Virus record (IMG/VR): IMGVR_UViG_3300030104_005071
Location: 1 to 64,000 of that record
Reading direction: 5' to 3' (one strand)
Length of the DNA: 64,000 bases
DNA from: a virus
Shown piece by piece: positions 44,419 to 53,158 of this stretch; the stretch's first letter is position 1, and every line of letters begins with the position of its first letter. The translations under genes were made by a program, and so were the position numbers. Below the pieces are notes generated by a model. That model worked only from the letters and a program-made list of their open reading frames with translations. It was not told the origin of the DNA and did not search any database.

Positions 44419-44960
44419 TTAAAGTCGAGTTTATTTGCGACGGCTGCGGGAAGTCCGAGACACAAGAATTTAAGGGTGTTTTTAGGTACATACCAATCAC
44501 ACCTCCTTGTTGGAATCGAGCTGCCGGTGTTCTCCGGTGTCCGAAATGTTTAAAGGCTAAGCGAGCTAAGAAAGATAGAACACACGCTGATCCGTTTTGG
44601 GTTTGTTCTGCTTGTTTTAGCACTGTAACTAACTCAACAAAGAAGAACGGATCACGTCACGTACAGCGTTTTAGAGACGAATTAAAAAGTCCGTACGCGC
44701 ATATAAAAGAGTTTGATCGATGGCCTGGATCTAGGTGCAAACCACCAAGAGACATATTTTTTTACGGGCCGTTTAAAGACCGACAAGTAATCGATAAGAT
44801 TATTTTTGAGGCTGTGCAGTGTCACATTAACAAACGTGAATCGAGAGGTTTTTCTCGGCGGGCTGATTGGACTGAAAAGCAAACCGCTGCATTACGAAAA
44901 GACCTTCATAGTTTACTCCTACAAAAAACTGATAACAGCAAGACCAAAGAGAGGTGTTAG
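44415..44960 (+). CDS. Zinc-ribbon protein
   Basis: 181 residues. Four CxxC-type pairs in the first 70 residues: ICDGCGK, RCPKCLK, VCSACFS, with further Cys at 32; the C-terminal half is basic and helical (RADWTEKQTAALRKDLHSLL). Probably a DNA- or RNA-binding zinc protein. ATGA overlap with the helicase suggests the two act together; a transcription or replication accessory role is inferred. Confidence 0.7.
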   Translation: MIKVEFICDGCGKSETQEFKGVFRYIPITPPCWNRAAGVLRCPKCLKAKRAKKDRTHADPFWVCSACFSTVTNSTKKNGSRHVQRFRDELKSPYAHIKEFDRWPGSRCKPPRDIFFYGPFKDRQVIDKIIFEAVQCHINKRESRGFSRRADWTEKQTAALRKDLHSLLLQKTDNSKTKERC

Positions 44961-44961
44961 C

Positions 44962-45150
44962 GTGAGCGAGTTTGAACGTATGTGCCGATTGGTGCATGTA
45001 GTCTACGAAGACATGATTGATGAGCATGAGCCTTATTTTGACGGGGATATTCGGAAAGACGATTGGAGTGAGGGGCTTCGAAATGATTTTCTCGAGCGAG
45101 TAGTCGAGTTGCTTCAGATTAAAATTAATGAATTTATGGGCGCGGCGTGA
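44962..45150 (+). CDS. Small acidic hypothetical protein
   Basis: 62 residues from GTG, set by a GAGAGG site right after the upstream stop; a longer open frame would overlap the zinc-ribbon gene. Acidic and helical (MIDEHEPYFDGDIRKDDWSE). It overlaps the nuclease gene (GTGA). Function unknown. Confidence 0.65.
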   Translation: MSEFERMCRLVHVVYEDMIDEHEPYFDGDIRKDDWSEGLRNDFLERVVELLQIKINEFMGAA

Positions 45151-46136
45151 GAAAGATTCTTATCGACGCAGGTCGATCATCTCGTGGGTGGTCTCGTATC
45201 GGAACCTTTTCTCGGTGTCCGCAGTTGTTTGCCTACGGCCAACGGCTCAACTTAGAAATGATCCCCGCTCACGCCTTGACTCGCGGTAGCATGGGCCACG
45301 TCATCCAGGCGCATCAACATGCAATCTGGGGAGCAGCTTCGGCTGAAGGTGTTTGGGTCGATGAGACATGGCACGATGACCCCACTGTGTTTCTCGATCC
45401 TGAAGAAGCCGTACAGATGTGGTGCGGCACCAATGGTGGGCATGAGCACCTTGATAGAATGCTTGAAACCTTTGAGCGATACATGGCTCAGCATCCTGAA
45501 CCTCCAGGCAACGTAATAAAAGTCGAGTACCCAGTAACTGCGGTGCTGGGGAACAAGGATAATCAATGGGGGTTATGGGTTGTTCACTTAGACGATACTA
45601 ATTTCGACCGCCGTACGTCAAAGGTAAAGGCTTGGGATGGCGGAATCATTGAGCCTACTCCGTTGAATTGTCCTGGTCACCCCGAATCTGGTGAAGCCTT
45701 GGTACTCACACGACGCCTCGACATGGTGACGAAAGAGAGGGGTGGCCGTACGTTTATATGGGATCACAAACACCAGGCACGGGTACAAGCCAACAAGAGT
45801 GTCGATGGTTACGCAATTGATGGTGGGTTTGCCGCATTTAGAATCATGGGTAAGCAGATGTACGGCAGTAACTTCGGTGGTCTCGGCCTTAATTTGATTC
45901 AGACACAGTCACCCTGGCGCGTAGCTCGGCCAATGGTTCCGGCGACACCACACAGGGACGCGCACTTTGCTCAGATGCTTTGGCGTGAAGAACATAGACT
46001 GGCGCGACTTGAGGTAGACTCGCCAACCTTTTGGGACTGGCCTAAAGTGCAGCATGAAACCTCATGCATCGGGCGGTATGGAGCTTGTCCTGGTATTAAG
46101 TTTTGCTTCTACGGCGATGCCGCGAAAACAATTTAG
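45147..46136 (+). CDS. PD-(D/E)XK exonuclease, Cas4/RecB-like
   Basis: 329 residues, GTG start overlapping the preceding stop. Features of the RecB/Cas4 nuclease family: SRIGTFSRCPQLFAYG near the N-terminus, GSMGHVIQAHQH (motif with His), RRLDMVTKERGGRTFIWDHK (catalytic Asp and Lys), and a C-terminal cysteine group CIGRYGACPGIKFC that with the N-terminal C27 could hold a 4Fe-4S cluster. It would resect DNA ends for recombination, in line with the Sak4-like ATPase and ssDNA-binding protein that follow. Confidence 0.75.
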   Translation: MRKILIDAGRSSRGWSRIGTFSRCPQLFAYGQRLNLEMIPAHALTRGSMGHVIQAHQHAIWGAASAEGVWVDETWHDDPTVFLDPEEAVQMWCGTNGGHEHLDRMLETFERYMAQHPEPPGNVIKVEYPVTAVLGNKDNQWGLWVVHLDDTNFDRRTSKVKAWDGGIIEPTPLNCPGHPESGEALVLTRRLDMVTKERGGRTFIWDHKHQARVQANKSVDGYAIDGGFAAFRIMGKQMYGSNFGGLGLNLIQTQSPWRVARPMVPATPHRDAHFAQMLWREEHRLARLEVDSPTFWDWPKVQHETSCIGRYGACPGIKFCFYGDAAKTI

Positions 46137-46144
46137 GAGAGACA

Positions 46145-47122
46145 ATGATTGAAGACAACGAACATCCTAGTGTGATGATTACCGTTTACGGTAAACCCAA
46201 ACAGAAGAAAACGAGTGATGCATTAGCTGCATTTCCAAGAGCGTTGTTCTTGGGTGTGCCTTCAGCGATCACATTGGTTGCACAGAACGAGTTGGGTTTT
46301 ACTCCATCGGTTCATTCGGATTCGCCTAAGAACCTGACCGAGCTTGTCAGTATGCTCAAAAGCTTTACTGAGTTAGATCCGGCTGAGTACGACGCATTGG
46401 TAATCGACGACACAAGTCACTTGTGCCAGCGTTCAATGGTTGAGTGGCAAGAGAGTGCGCCGATGGGACGAAGCGGGAAGAAAGATAAATTCTACCCGTA
46501 CCAACAATTAAGTCAGCACCTACTTGAGATTGCACATACAGCACGGTACTTAAACGTTCACCTGCTTATGAATTTTCACGAACGTACACCAGGAACAAAC
46601 GCTGAAGGACGGTTCTGCCCCGGCGGCCCAGATGTACCATCTCGGAACCAAGTAGAAACGTTACCGTCATGGTGTGACATCAATGTCCGTTCAATGCTTG
46701 ACCCAACATACCCAGATCCCTGGTTCCCAAGCATCTATTATTGCGACCCAACAAACCCTGAATGGGTGACGGGAGATCGAACCGGTACATGTTCTGCAAA
46801 GACACCGGGCAACTTGCGCGAGATTTTACGTGCCAGTAAGAGCAACTATCACTTGAGCCGACTTCCCGGTCTGGAATGGCAAGATGAGGTTGCAGAATCT
46901 GTAGCAAACGCTATGATTGAGGGTGCTGCTGTTCAGGATGCTATCCAGTCAGCAGTGTCAGGTCGGACTGACAATCGGTTGCATCTTCGTTGGGCGTGCC
47001 AGGATGGCATTGCGCGTGGCGTTTTGAGGCAGCAGAGTACCCAGTCTCTTTTTGATTTCTCGGAACCTGAAACAAACAAAGCTTCATCTCCGAGTCTTCC
47101 ACCACCACCACCAACTAACTAA
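46145..47122 (+). CDS. Sak4-like RecA-type ATPase with degenerate P-loop
   Basis: 325 residues from MIEDNEHP; AGGAGAGAC precedes the ATG and an earlier frame extension overlaps the nuclease gene. Walker A position reads GKPKQKKTS instead of G-x4-GK(T/S); Walker B is clear (YDALVIDDTSHL, about 87-98). Mid-protein NVHLLMNFHERTPGTNAEG matches sensor regions of phage single-domain RecA-like (Sak4) proteins, which promote annealing with a cognate ssDNA-binding protein. The C-terminus is Pro/Ser-rich. It is followed by just such an ssDNA-binding candidate. Confidence 0.7.
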   Translation: MIEDNEHPSVMITVYGKPKQKKTSDALAAFPRALFLGVPSAITLVAQNELGFTPSVHSDSPKNLTELVSMLKSFTELDPAEYDALVIDDTSHLCQRSMVEWQESAPMGRSGKKDKFYPYQQLSQHLLEIAHTARYLNVHLLMNFHERTPGTNAEGRFCPGGPDVPSRNQVETLPSWCDINVRSMLDPTYPDPWFPSIYYCDPTNPEWVTGDRTGTCSAKTPGNLREILRASKSNYHLSRLPGLEWQDEVAESVANAMIEGAAVQDAIQSAVSGRTDNRLHLRWACQDGIARGVLRQQSTQSLFDFSEPETNKASSPSLPPPPPTN

Positions 47123-47138
47123 ACAAAAAGGAGTCATT

Positions 47139-47714
47139 ATGACTATCAAAGTAGCAGGCAACGCGTTTCAAGGTATCAGTGCTCTTGGGTCTTCCGTACC
47201 CGAGGCAGGATTTTACGAGGTCAGTATCGTAAATCTCGAGCGTACTGGAAACGACAAGCCCACAACTCGTCGGGTTTACGTTCAATTCGAAAACGGATTT
47301 AAGATGTTTTCGTTCCTTAGCGTTCCATTCGACGACAATGGAAACATTCTCTCGGATCTAAGTGAGAAGCAAGTCCGTGGTCGCATGGCCGTCTTGCGTT
47401 CTATTCTTGAGTCGCTTGGCTACAGTGCCGCTGACATTGAGGGTGCCACTGAGATCAACACTGCCTGGTTCCTGACCAGCCAGAACCAAGGCCGCAAGGC
47501 TTTCGTTGAGTTTGTTCCTGGGCAGAAGGGTGTTCAGGGTTCTTACAACGAAATCGGAAAGTGGCTTACTAAGCAACAATTCGATGCGCTTAAGAAGTCT
47601 ACAAACGTAGCCAGCACCAACAGTGCGCCTGCCGTGTCTAACGGAGCACCCGTACCACCGGCTGGAGTTTCTTTGCCTCCACCTGCAAGCGCGGCTCAAG
47701 GCATCGTTAGCTAA
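47139..47714 (+). CDS. Putative single-stranded DNA-binding protein
   Basis: 191 residues from MTIKVAGNAF, start fixed by AAAAGGAG. An OB-like beta core (PEAGFYEVSIVNLERTGNDK, RVYVQFENGFKMFSFLSVPF) is followed by a conserved-looking helical part and a disordered Pro/Ala/Ser tail. This is the build of phage DUF669-like or Sak4-associated SSBs. Position between the Sak4-like ATPase and the polymerase supports the call. The acidic tip typical of bacterial SSB is missing. Confidence 0.65.
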   Translation: MTIKVAGNAFQGISALGSSVPEAGFYEVSIVNLERTGNDKPTTRRVYVQFENGFKMFSFLSVPFDDNGNILSDLSEKQVRGRMAVLRSILESLGYSAADIEGATEINTAWFLTSQNQGRKAFVEFVPGQKGVQGSYNEIGKWLTKQQFDALKKSTNVASTNSAPAVSNGAPVPPAGVSLPPPASAAQGIVS

Positions 47715-47735
47715 ACATAGACCAGGGAACCACCT

Positions 47736-50537
47736 GTGTCCCAAAGACCCGAGCAGGAAGGCATGTCGGGGGTCGAGATAGATGCCTTACTTTCTATGAA
47801 TAAGAATCCAAAACAATGTGGTGCCCGTTGCGATGAGTGTCCTCTCGGACCCAACGGCGCACTACAGAAAGATGAATGGCGTCCCGTCACTGGAGAGTTT
47901 CATCCAGGAGCAAAGATACTTGCACTGGGTGAAGCTCCACGCGCCGAAGATGTAAACAACGGTCGACCCATAATGGGTAGTGCTGCATCTGAGTGGGCCA
48001 GGTTTTTGAGTGCCGCAGGTATGAATCGATCGCACGTAGACTTGGATAACGTCATTGCCTGCAAGCCCCCTGGTAAGGAGGGTGGCGCGTGGAATCGAAT
48101 GGAGAAGTCGCTCGATCGCCTCAACAAGAAGCGTGTGGCGCAGGGGAAAGATCCATTACCCCATCCGGCTGAGTGCTGTAAGCCTCGCTTGGAATCTGTA
48201 CTAAACAAGTACGACAACTTCATTGCCTTCGGTAAGACTGCAACACGGGCCTTATCGAATCAATCGTCGAGCATACACGCCATGCGTGGTGGTCCAATGT
48301 ACATCGACGACAACTGGGTGTGGTCTTCTGAACCGACAACTAAGAAGATGTTGGCTACGTTCTCACCTCACTACGTAACGAGAGCCCCTAATTGGAGGCC
48401 CGTTATTGAGGCCGACATATCCAAAGCTAAGAGATGGTTCGACAACACACTGCGATGGATTGAACCTGAGTCACAGATGAACCCAACGCCTGAAGAGCTT
48501 GAGGCTTTTCTGGCACAGCCCGCACCATTCTGGGCTTACGACGTTGAGACTGACGGCATCGAACCCCTTGAGTGCAACCTACGCACCATTGCAATTGCCA
48601 TCCCCGATCTGGACGCCGAGGGCAAAGCTGCACGCTCCAACCCTATACACGTTTCAAAAGCTATCGGAGTTGGTCTACTCTCCACCGATGGCGTTACTCG
48701 CATCTACCCACCAGAAGACGAACGTCGCATTCGTGACATACTCTGCACCGCATTCACAGACGGTCGCGTTTGGGTGGGCCACAACGCAGGCTACTACGAT
48801 CGTATGGTGGTTGAGACGCAGTTTGGAGTCACACCAGAACCGCTTGTAGACACGCTCTTTCATGCCAGGTTTAGGTCACCTGACCTACCCAAAGGACTGA
48901 AGACGATTGGATCGGTGCTTACAGATGTCGAACGTTGGGAGACAACAGAAAAGGGTACGAAGATATCTACTGGTAGTCAAGATGACACAGAGCTTCTGAA
49001 GTACAACATCATCGATACAGTAGTGAACGCTCGAATTACGGTGCCGTTGATTGACGCAGCAGTGGAGGTCGGTGCTTTCAATGAATTGAATCGTGGGCTT
49101 AGGCCAAGTCACTGGCCTATTGAGAGGCCGTGGAATCTAAACGAAATAGACCACGCAACTCAAGAGATGTGCGTGGGTATGCACAAAGCAGGTATTTGGA
49201 TCGACCAGGAGCTACGTAGTTCACTTGAGTGTGAGTACGAGATATCTGTGAAGCGTAGACGTAAAGAGCTACAGAAACATGTAGACGCGGGTTTCAATCC
49301 TGGGAGCGTGGATCAGATTCGCAAGCTTCTTTACGATGATTGGAATCTGGGGATTCCGGCGTCGATGAGTGCCAATGAGTTTTATACCGAGACAGGTGCT
49401 CCAGGTACAGGTGACGCAGTAATACGCGGGCACCTTGCATCGGGTCAAATGAGTGAGCGCCAAGAAACATTTTTGAAGCAACTCCGGTTGTATCGTAGAG
49501 AGAAGAATAAGATTTTAGGTACTGTGTTGGTTCCGTTGAGACGTAGAAGTCAAGACTCAGATAAAGGATTGGTTCCTGAGGATGGTCGCGTAAGGTCCAC
49601 TTGGAATGCTCACGTTACCAGTGTCGGAAGACTATCAAGCTCTGGTCCTAATCTCCAGAACATCGGCAATCGAAAGGGTCAGGGAAGATTAAAGTCTATC
49701 TTTGCTGCCCCTCCAGGACGCATACTGGTGGGTGCTGACTTAGATCAAGCACACCTACGAATCACTGCTTGTTACTGGCAGATACCTCGACTGCTCGAAT
49801 GTTTTGACACGGGTAAAGATCCTCACAATCTACTGGCTTACGACATATTTGGTAACGATTTTAAGAATGCGAGTGGTTGGGGGCCAGATGGTTTTAGTCT
49901 AGATCGTAAGCCTACAGGTGGTGAAGCCAAAGCTATGCGTGATGTCATGAAGACATTTCGATACGCGTCAATTTATTGGGCTGACCCGATGACTGTATGG
50001 CAAGTGTTGACAAGCACAGAGACCGATGACGGTCGAATGCCATACCTAAAGTTTGAGCCAAGAGAGGTCAGACATTTTCACAATAAGTGGCTGAAAGCTG
50101 AGCCTGAATGGATGGACGCTTGGAACGATATGCGAGGCTTGTATAGTCGTCAGAAGTTTATGGAAGAGCCGATATTTAATCGACGCTCAGGCCCATTGTC
50201 TGACGGTAAGAAGAATGAAGTGGTTAACTTTCCGATTCTTGCGGCTGAATCTTCAATCATGAGACTCGCAGAACAAGCTGTGATCGGTGAGTTTCCGTTT
50301 GATTTTGCAGGTCGAGGTACTGGTATGATCCATCAATGCCACGACTCGATTGCAGTAGAGATACCCTTACCAGAAAACTTATCACCAGATTGGAAACCCG
50401 TTAAGGGAGAGCCATTACCCCCAGAGTTGGAAGTCGCGAGACGCACTGTTGAAGAGTGTATGACCGTGACTATCCCTGGCTGGGATGTTAGGATGACCGC
50501 AGAGGCTGAAGTCGGACGCAGCCTTAAAGACATATAG
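47736..50537 (+). CDS. Family A DNA polymerase fused to family 4-type uracil-DNA glycosylase
   Basis: 933 residues, GTG start. Residues about 20-240 are a UDG-like domain: Cys 32, 35, 109 and 148 match the four Fe-S ligands of family 4 UDGs (CDECPLG, NVIACKPPG, ECCKP), with GEAPRAED at 65-72 and RGG/SPH near 184-212. Then a 3'-5' exonuclease with D269/E271 (YDVETDG), N350/D355 (GHNAGYYD) and Y423/D427. The polymerase has motif A D668-L-D-Q, motif B R735 to Y744 and motif C H869-D870. A UDG-like N-terminus on a phage Pol A is known from SPO1. Motif A has DLDQAHLR rather than DYSQIELR. Confidence 0.9.
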   Translation: MSQRPEQEGMSGVEIDALLSMNKNPKQCGARCDECPLGPNGALQKDEWRPVTGEFHPGAKILALGEAPRAEDVNNGRPIMGSAASEWARFLSAAGMNRSHVDLDNVIACKPPGKEGGAWNRMEKSLDRLNKKRVAQGKDPLPHPAECCKPRLESVLNKYDNFIAFGKTATRALSNQSSSIHAMRGGPMYIDDNWVWSSEPTTKKMLATFSPHYVTRAPNWRPVIEADISKAKRWFDNTLRWIEPESQMNPTPEELEAFLAQPAPFWAYDVETDGIEPLECNLRTIAIAIPDLDAEGKAARSNPIHVSKAIGVGLLSTDGVTRIYPPEDERRIRDILCTAFTDGRVWVGHNAGYYDRMVVETQFGVTPEPLVDTLFHARFRSPDLPKGLKTIGSVLTDVERWETTEKGTKISTGSQDDTELLKYNIIDTVVNARITVPLIDAAVEVGAFNELNRGLRPSHWPIERPWNLNEIDHATQEMCVGMHKAGIWIDQELRSSLECEYEISVKRRRKELQKHVDAGFNPGSVDQIRKLLYDDWNLGIPASMSANEFYTETGAPGTGDAVIRGHLASGQMSERQETFLKQLRLYRREKNKILGTVLVPLRRRSQDSDKGLVPEDGRVRSTWNAHVTSVGRLSSSGPNLQNIGNRKGQGRLKSIFAAPPGRILVGADLDQAHLRITACYWQIPRLLECFDTGKDPHNLLAYDIFGNDFKNASGWGPDGFSLDRKPTGGEAKAMRDVMKTFRYASIYWADPMTVWQVLTSTETDDGRMPYLKFEPREVRHFHNKWLKAEPEWMDAWNDMRGLYSRQKFMEEPIFNRRSGPLSDGKKNEVVNFPILAAESSIMRLAEQAVIGEFPFDFAGRGTGMIHQCHDSIAVEIPLPENLSPDWKPVKGEPLPPELEVARRTVEECMTVTIPGWDVRMTAEAEVGRSLKDI

Positions 50538-50545
50538 GAGAGGAA

Positions 50546-50977
50546 ATGGAAACATCTAAATGGTTTCTGGCTCATTCTAAACAGGATGGGCTGGAAGATA
50601 TTGAGCAGTGGTGCGTGAAGATCGGTAGGTCTTTGGTCCAGGATGGCTGGGAAACTAAAGTCATTTCGGGTCGAGACGACTACGAGATTCGTGCAGCGGC
50701 ATTGGGAGGTTGGAAAGCCTGGTGCCGTGACGTACCACATGGGAAAGACTTTCAGGGTAATCCAATGTTTCACGGGGTAATCATACCTGTGTATTCAGAT
50801 AACGAAAACCCAACTGTCGGAAAAGCCACAGCAGATATTGTAGATGGCTTTATATCTGCGGGTAAGCACGTTTATACATGGTGTCCCGCAGATGAAGTAT
50901 TCCAAAAAGTATCTTCAATTGAAGTCTTACCAGAACAAGACTACCTTGCATGGGCACGGTTAGACTTTAGTTGTTGA
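50546..50977 (+). CDS. Hypothetical alpha/beta protein of replication block
   Basis: 143 residues. Begins METSKWFLAHSKQDG, with ISGRDDYEIRAAALGGWKAW and GVIIPVYSDNENPTVGKATA, DIVDGFISAGKHVYTW: alternating strands and helices like a Rossmann-type domain, perhaps distantly like nucleoside deoxyribosyltransferases, though I cannot confirm catalytic residues. AGGAG precedes the ATG. It ends where a new promoter begins. Confidence 0.6.
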   Translation: METSKWFLAHSKQDGLEDIEQWCVKIGRSLVQDGWETKVISGRDDYEIRAAALGGWKAWCRDVPHGKDFQGNPMFHGVIIPVYSDNENPTVGKATADIVDGFISAGKHVYTWCPADEVFQKVSSIEVLPEQDYLAWARLDFSC

Positions 50978-51000
50978 CACAGTGGTAAGACTGGTATAAC
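50974..51000 (+). promoter_or_regulatory. Promoter ahead of the SMC-like gene
   Basis: TTGACA, a 15-bp spacer and TATAAC with TG one base before it. The spacer contains GGTAAG at the same offset as in the promoter at 42443-42469, suggesting one shared promoter class or regulator. It overlaps the stop of the preceding gene and lies 34 nt before the next start, which has an AGGAGG site. Confidence 0.65.
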
Positions 51001-51033
51001 TTAACTTTGAATCAAGCGTAACTAGGAGGTTCT

Positions 51034-53043
51034 ATGTCTACGCGACCATACGTCGAGCACGTCTACAGTAATCTGAAGTCGCCTCGAACCAACGGAGATG
51101 CATGGGGCATCGACCTTGGACCCAAAACCCTACTTGTGGGGTCGAACACAAGCCACAAAAGCAGCGTGGTACAATCTATTGAGCTTGCAATTGCAGGATC
51201 TGCCGATGATGTAATCGGTCGTAGTATAGTATCCGATGCAGCTTTACTTTTAACACTTGCACCAGGAGATGAGCTTGGGGTTACGGCACGACTTAGTGAT
51301 GGCTCTACGGCAAACTACAACGCACGTAGGGAAGAAGGTAAAGTCAAGCGCCCTCAACATGATGGTCCAGGCTCGGATAGTTTGGTCCACCGCTCAGTTG
51401 CAGCGGCGTTGTCAGGATCAGCAACAACAGCACGTAAAGCCTTCCTGGAATGGTCAGGTGACAACGTTACCCGTGACGATGTCTTACTCAGTCTACCAGA
51501 AGAGTTACATAATAAATACGCAGACATCGCAAAGCATCGAGGTAAGAACCTGAACGAGACAAAGACTCTCATTGAGGTTTTGAATTACGCAAACTCCAGA
51601 TCGCGTGAGTTATCAAAAGAGGTCAAGGGTGCGGAGCTTATTCTTGAAAGCATCGGTGACTCGCTTGAGGCAAAACCTTCGGACGGTGATCTCGATAAGA
51701 TGCGGTTCGCTGTAGCTGAAGCAAAAGAGATCTTAGATGTTTCGATTGCTCAATCAAACGGTGGGCTCACTCTTGAAGCTAAGCAAAAGAAAGTAGTCGA
51801 GCTTACAGAGAAACGGGATGCCTGGATTGATTACAAAGCACAGGCAGAGCTTTCAATCAGAGATCTAAAGTCTCAACTACCGCACAAGGGTGAGAACGTT
51901 GACGGTGCTATTGCGATTGTTGATGTCGCTGTAAAGCATGAGCTAGACGTTTGCCCCGTCTGTAGTTCAAGTGTCGGCTTGGCTCACCTGAAAAATTGCC
52001 AAAGCTTCTACCAAGAACAAAGCAATACATGGGAAACGCAATCTCAGAAGTTGCTTGAGTCAATCAAAGCTGCGGAAGAAAGATCCGCAGGTTGTGACAA
52101 CAACATTGTTGCCCTTGACCATGAGCTTCGAGAGATTGAAGACACGGCGCTAACTAAAGTAGACTCTCGCGCATTACCTGTTTCCGAAGCACAGTATCGT
52201 TTGGAAGCTGCAATGAGTGCTCTGGGTAAGATGGAAACTGTGAACGATCGCTGGTCTGATTTGACTGGTGCTCAAGAACGGATTCAATCTTTCCGAGTCG
52301 ATCAGGAAAACTATCGGTCACTTCGAATTGCTTGTGAGCGTTCAATTGGATTCTTGCTCTCAGAACAAGCACGTACGTTTAGTCAGTTGGTTCAACGCTT
52401 CTTACCCGATGCATGGAAATTCAAGATTGAATTGGTAGACGGTGAACGCGAAGTATTCCGTATGGGCTTTGAGCGTAACGGTAGGCTGCACTGTGCTTTG
52501 TCAGGTGCCGAATGGGCAACGGTTATCACGGCTGTCAGTATGGCTGTGACGTCTCAAATGAATAAGGACAAGCCAGCCATTCTCATTCCGTACGATAGAG
52601 CCTGGGACACACGAACGCTATCCGCTGTGATGCGTGGGTTCCTTAGCTTTGACGGGCAAGTTGTTATCGCCAGTACGGTAAGACCTATGGGTCGACCGCC
52701 AAAGGGTTGGACGATCATCGATATGGATGAGGTCAGCAAAACTTGGGTGGAAGGTGAGAAGAAACCCGAAGAGCCTGAGCCGAAGAAGAAGCGTGTGAAG
52801 AAAACTCCTGAGCGTAGAAAAGTACGCAACGAAGGTGGACTAAGTGTCATTAGTCGAAGCGCACGTAAACTTCAGGAGATGGGCTACGCAATCTCTGATG
52901 TGCTCACGATGAGCAAGGAAACGGCGCAACATCTAATCAGCAACAACATCCAGCCTGAGCTTGTTGAAATCCAATCTGATGGTGGATTCAAGATAATCAA
53001 AGCTGAAAATGTGTTGCCGATCTCGTTGCCACCGAGTCCGTAG
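51034..53043 (+). CDS. SMC/Rad50-like ATPase with zinc hook
   Basis: 669 residues. N-terminal Walker A-like GSNTSHKSS (36-44), two coiled-coil arms around a CPVC zinc hook (307-310), a signature-like ALSGAEW near 487 and a Walker B-like PAILIPYDRAWD near 514-524 that lacks the usual D-E pair. After the head comes a 100-residue Lys-rich tail with its own small domain (VISRSARKLQEMGYAISDVL, a short helix-turn-helix-like unit). The size is far below cellular Rad50. It probably binds DNA ends with a nuclease; the nearest is the RecB-like enzyme. Strong AGGAGG site. Confidence 0.75.
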   Translation: MSTRPYVEHVYSNLKSPRTNGDAWGIDLGPKTLLVGSNTSHKSSVVQSIELAIAGSADDVIGRSIVSDAALLLTLAPGDELGVTARLSDGSTANYNARREEGKVKRPQHDGPGSDSLVHRSVAAALSGSATTARKAFLEWSGDNVTRDDVLLSLPEELHNKYADIAKHRGKNLNETKTLIEVLNYANSRSRELSKEVKGAELILESIGDSLEAKPSDGDLDKMRFAVAEAKEILDVSIAQSNGGLTLEAKQKKVVELTEKRDAWIDYKAQAELSIRDLKSQLPHKGENVDGAIAIVDVAVKHELDVCPVCSSSVGLAHLKNCQSFYQEQSNTWETQSQKLLESIKAAEERSAGCDNNIVALDHELREIEDTALTKVDSRALPVSEAQYRLEAAMSALGKMETVNDRWSDLTGAQERIQSFRVDQENYRSLRIACERSIGFLLSEQARTFSQLVQRFLPDAWKFKIELVDGEREVFRMGFERNGRLHCALSGAEWATVITAVSMAVTSQMNKDKPAILIPYDRAWDTRTLSAVMRGFLSFDGQVVIASTVRPMGRPPKGWTIIDMDEVSKTWVEGEKKPEEPEPKKKRVKKTPERRKVRNEGGLSVISRSARKLQEMGYAISDVLTMSKETAQHLISNNIQPELVEIQSDGGFKIIKAENVLPISLPPSP

Positions 53044-53047
53044 TAGG

Positions 53048-53130
53048 TGCTTGGAGCGGGAATCGAACCCGCACGGCTAGTCGCCGGGAGATTTTAAGTC
53101 TCCTGTGTCTACCGATTCCACCACCCAAGC
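53048..53130 (-). tRNA. tRNA-Leu (anticodon UAA)
   Basis: Reads 5' GCTTGGG acceptor strand, D-arm GTGGAATCGGTAGACAC, anticodon stem GGAGA/TCTCC with loop CTTAAAA (anticodon UAA), a long variable arm CGGCGACTAGCCG, T-arm GCGGG-TTCGATT-CCCGC and the pairing TCCAAGC with discriminator A. It is very like bacterial tRNA-Leu(UAA). The CCA end is not encoded (ACCT follows). It lies downstream of the H1-like gene on the same strand and would read UUA codons. Confidence 0.95.
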
Positions 53131-53137
53131 AAGGAGG

Positions 53138-53158
53138 CTGAGCACATTGAGTGCTCAG
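53138..53158 (-). terminator. Perfect hairpin between H1-like gene and tRNA
   Basis: CTGAGCAC-ATTGA-GTGCTCAG is a perfect 8-bp stem overlapping the stop codon of the H1-like gene. There is no T run in either direction, so it may be a processing or mRNA 3'-end stability element rather than a terminator, leaving the tRNA co-transcribed. Confidence 0.5.

Noticed and set aside
53048-53130. tRNA gene as a prophage attachment site
   Set aside because: No integrase is present and the tRNA has complete cloverleaf pairing with phage genes on both sides, so it is best read as a phage-encoded tRNA.
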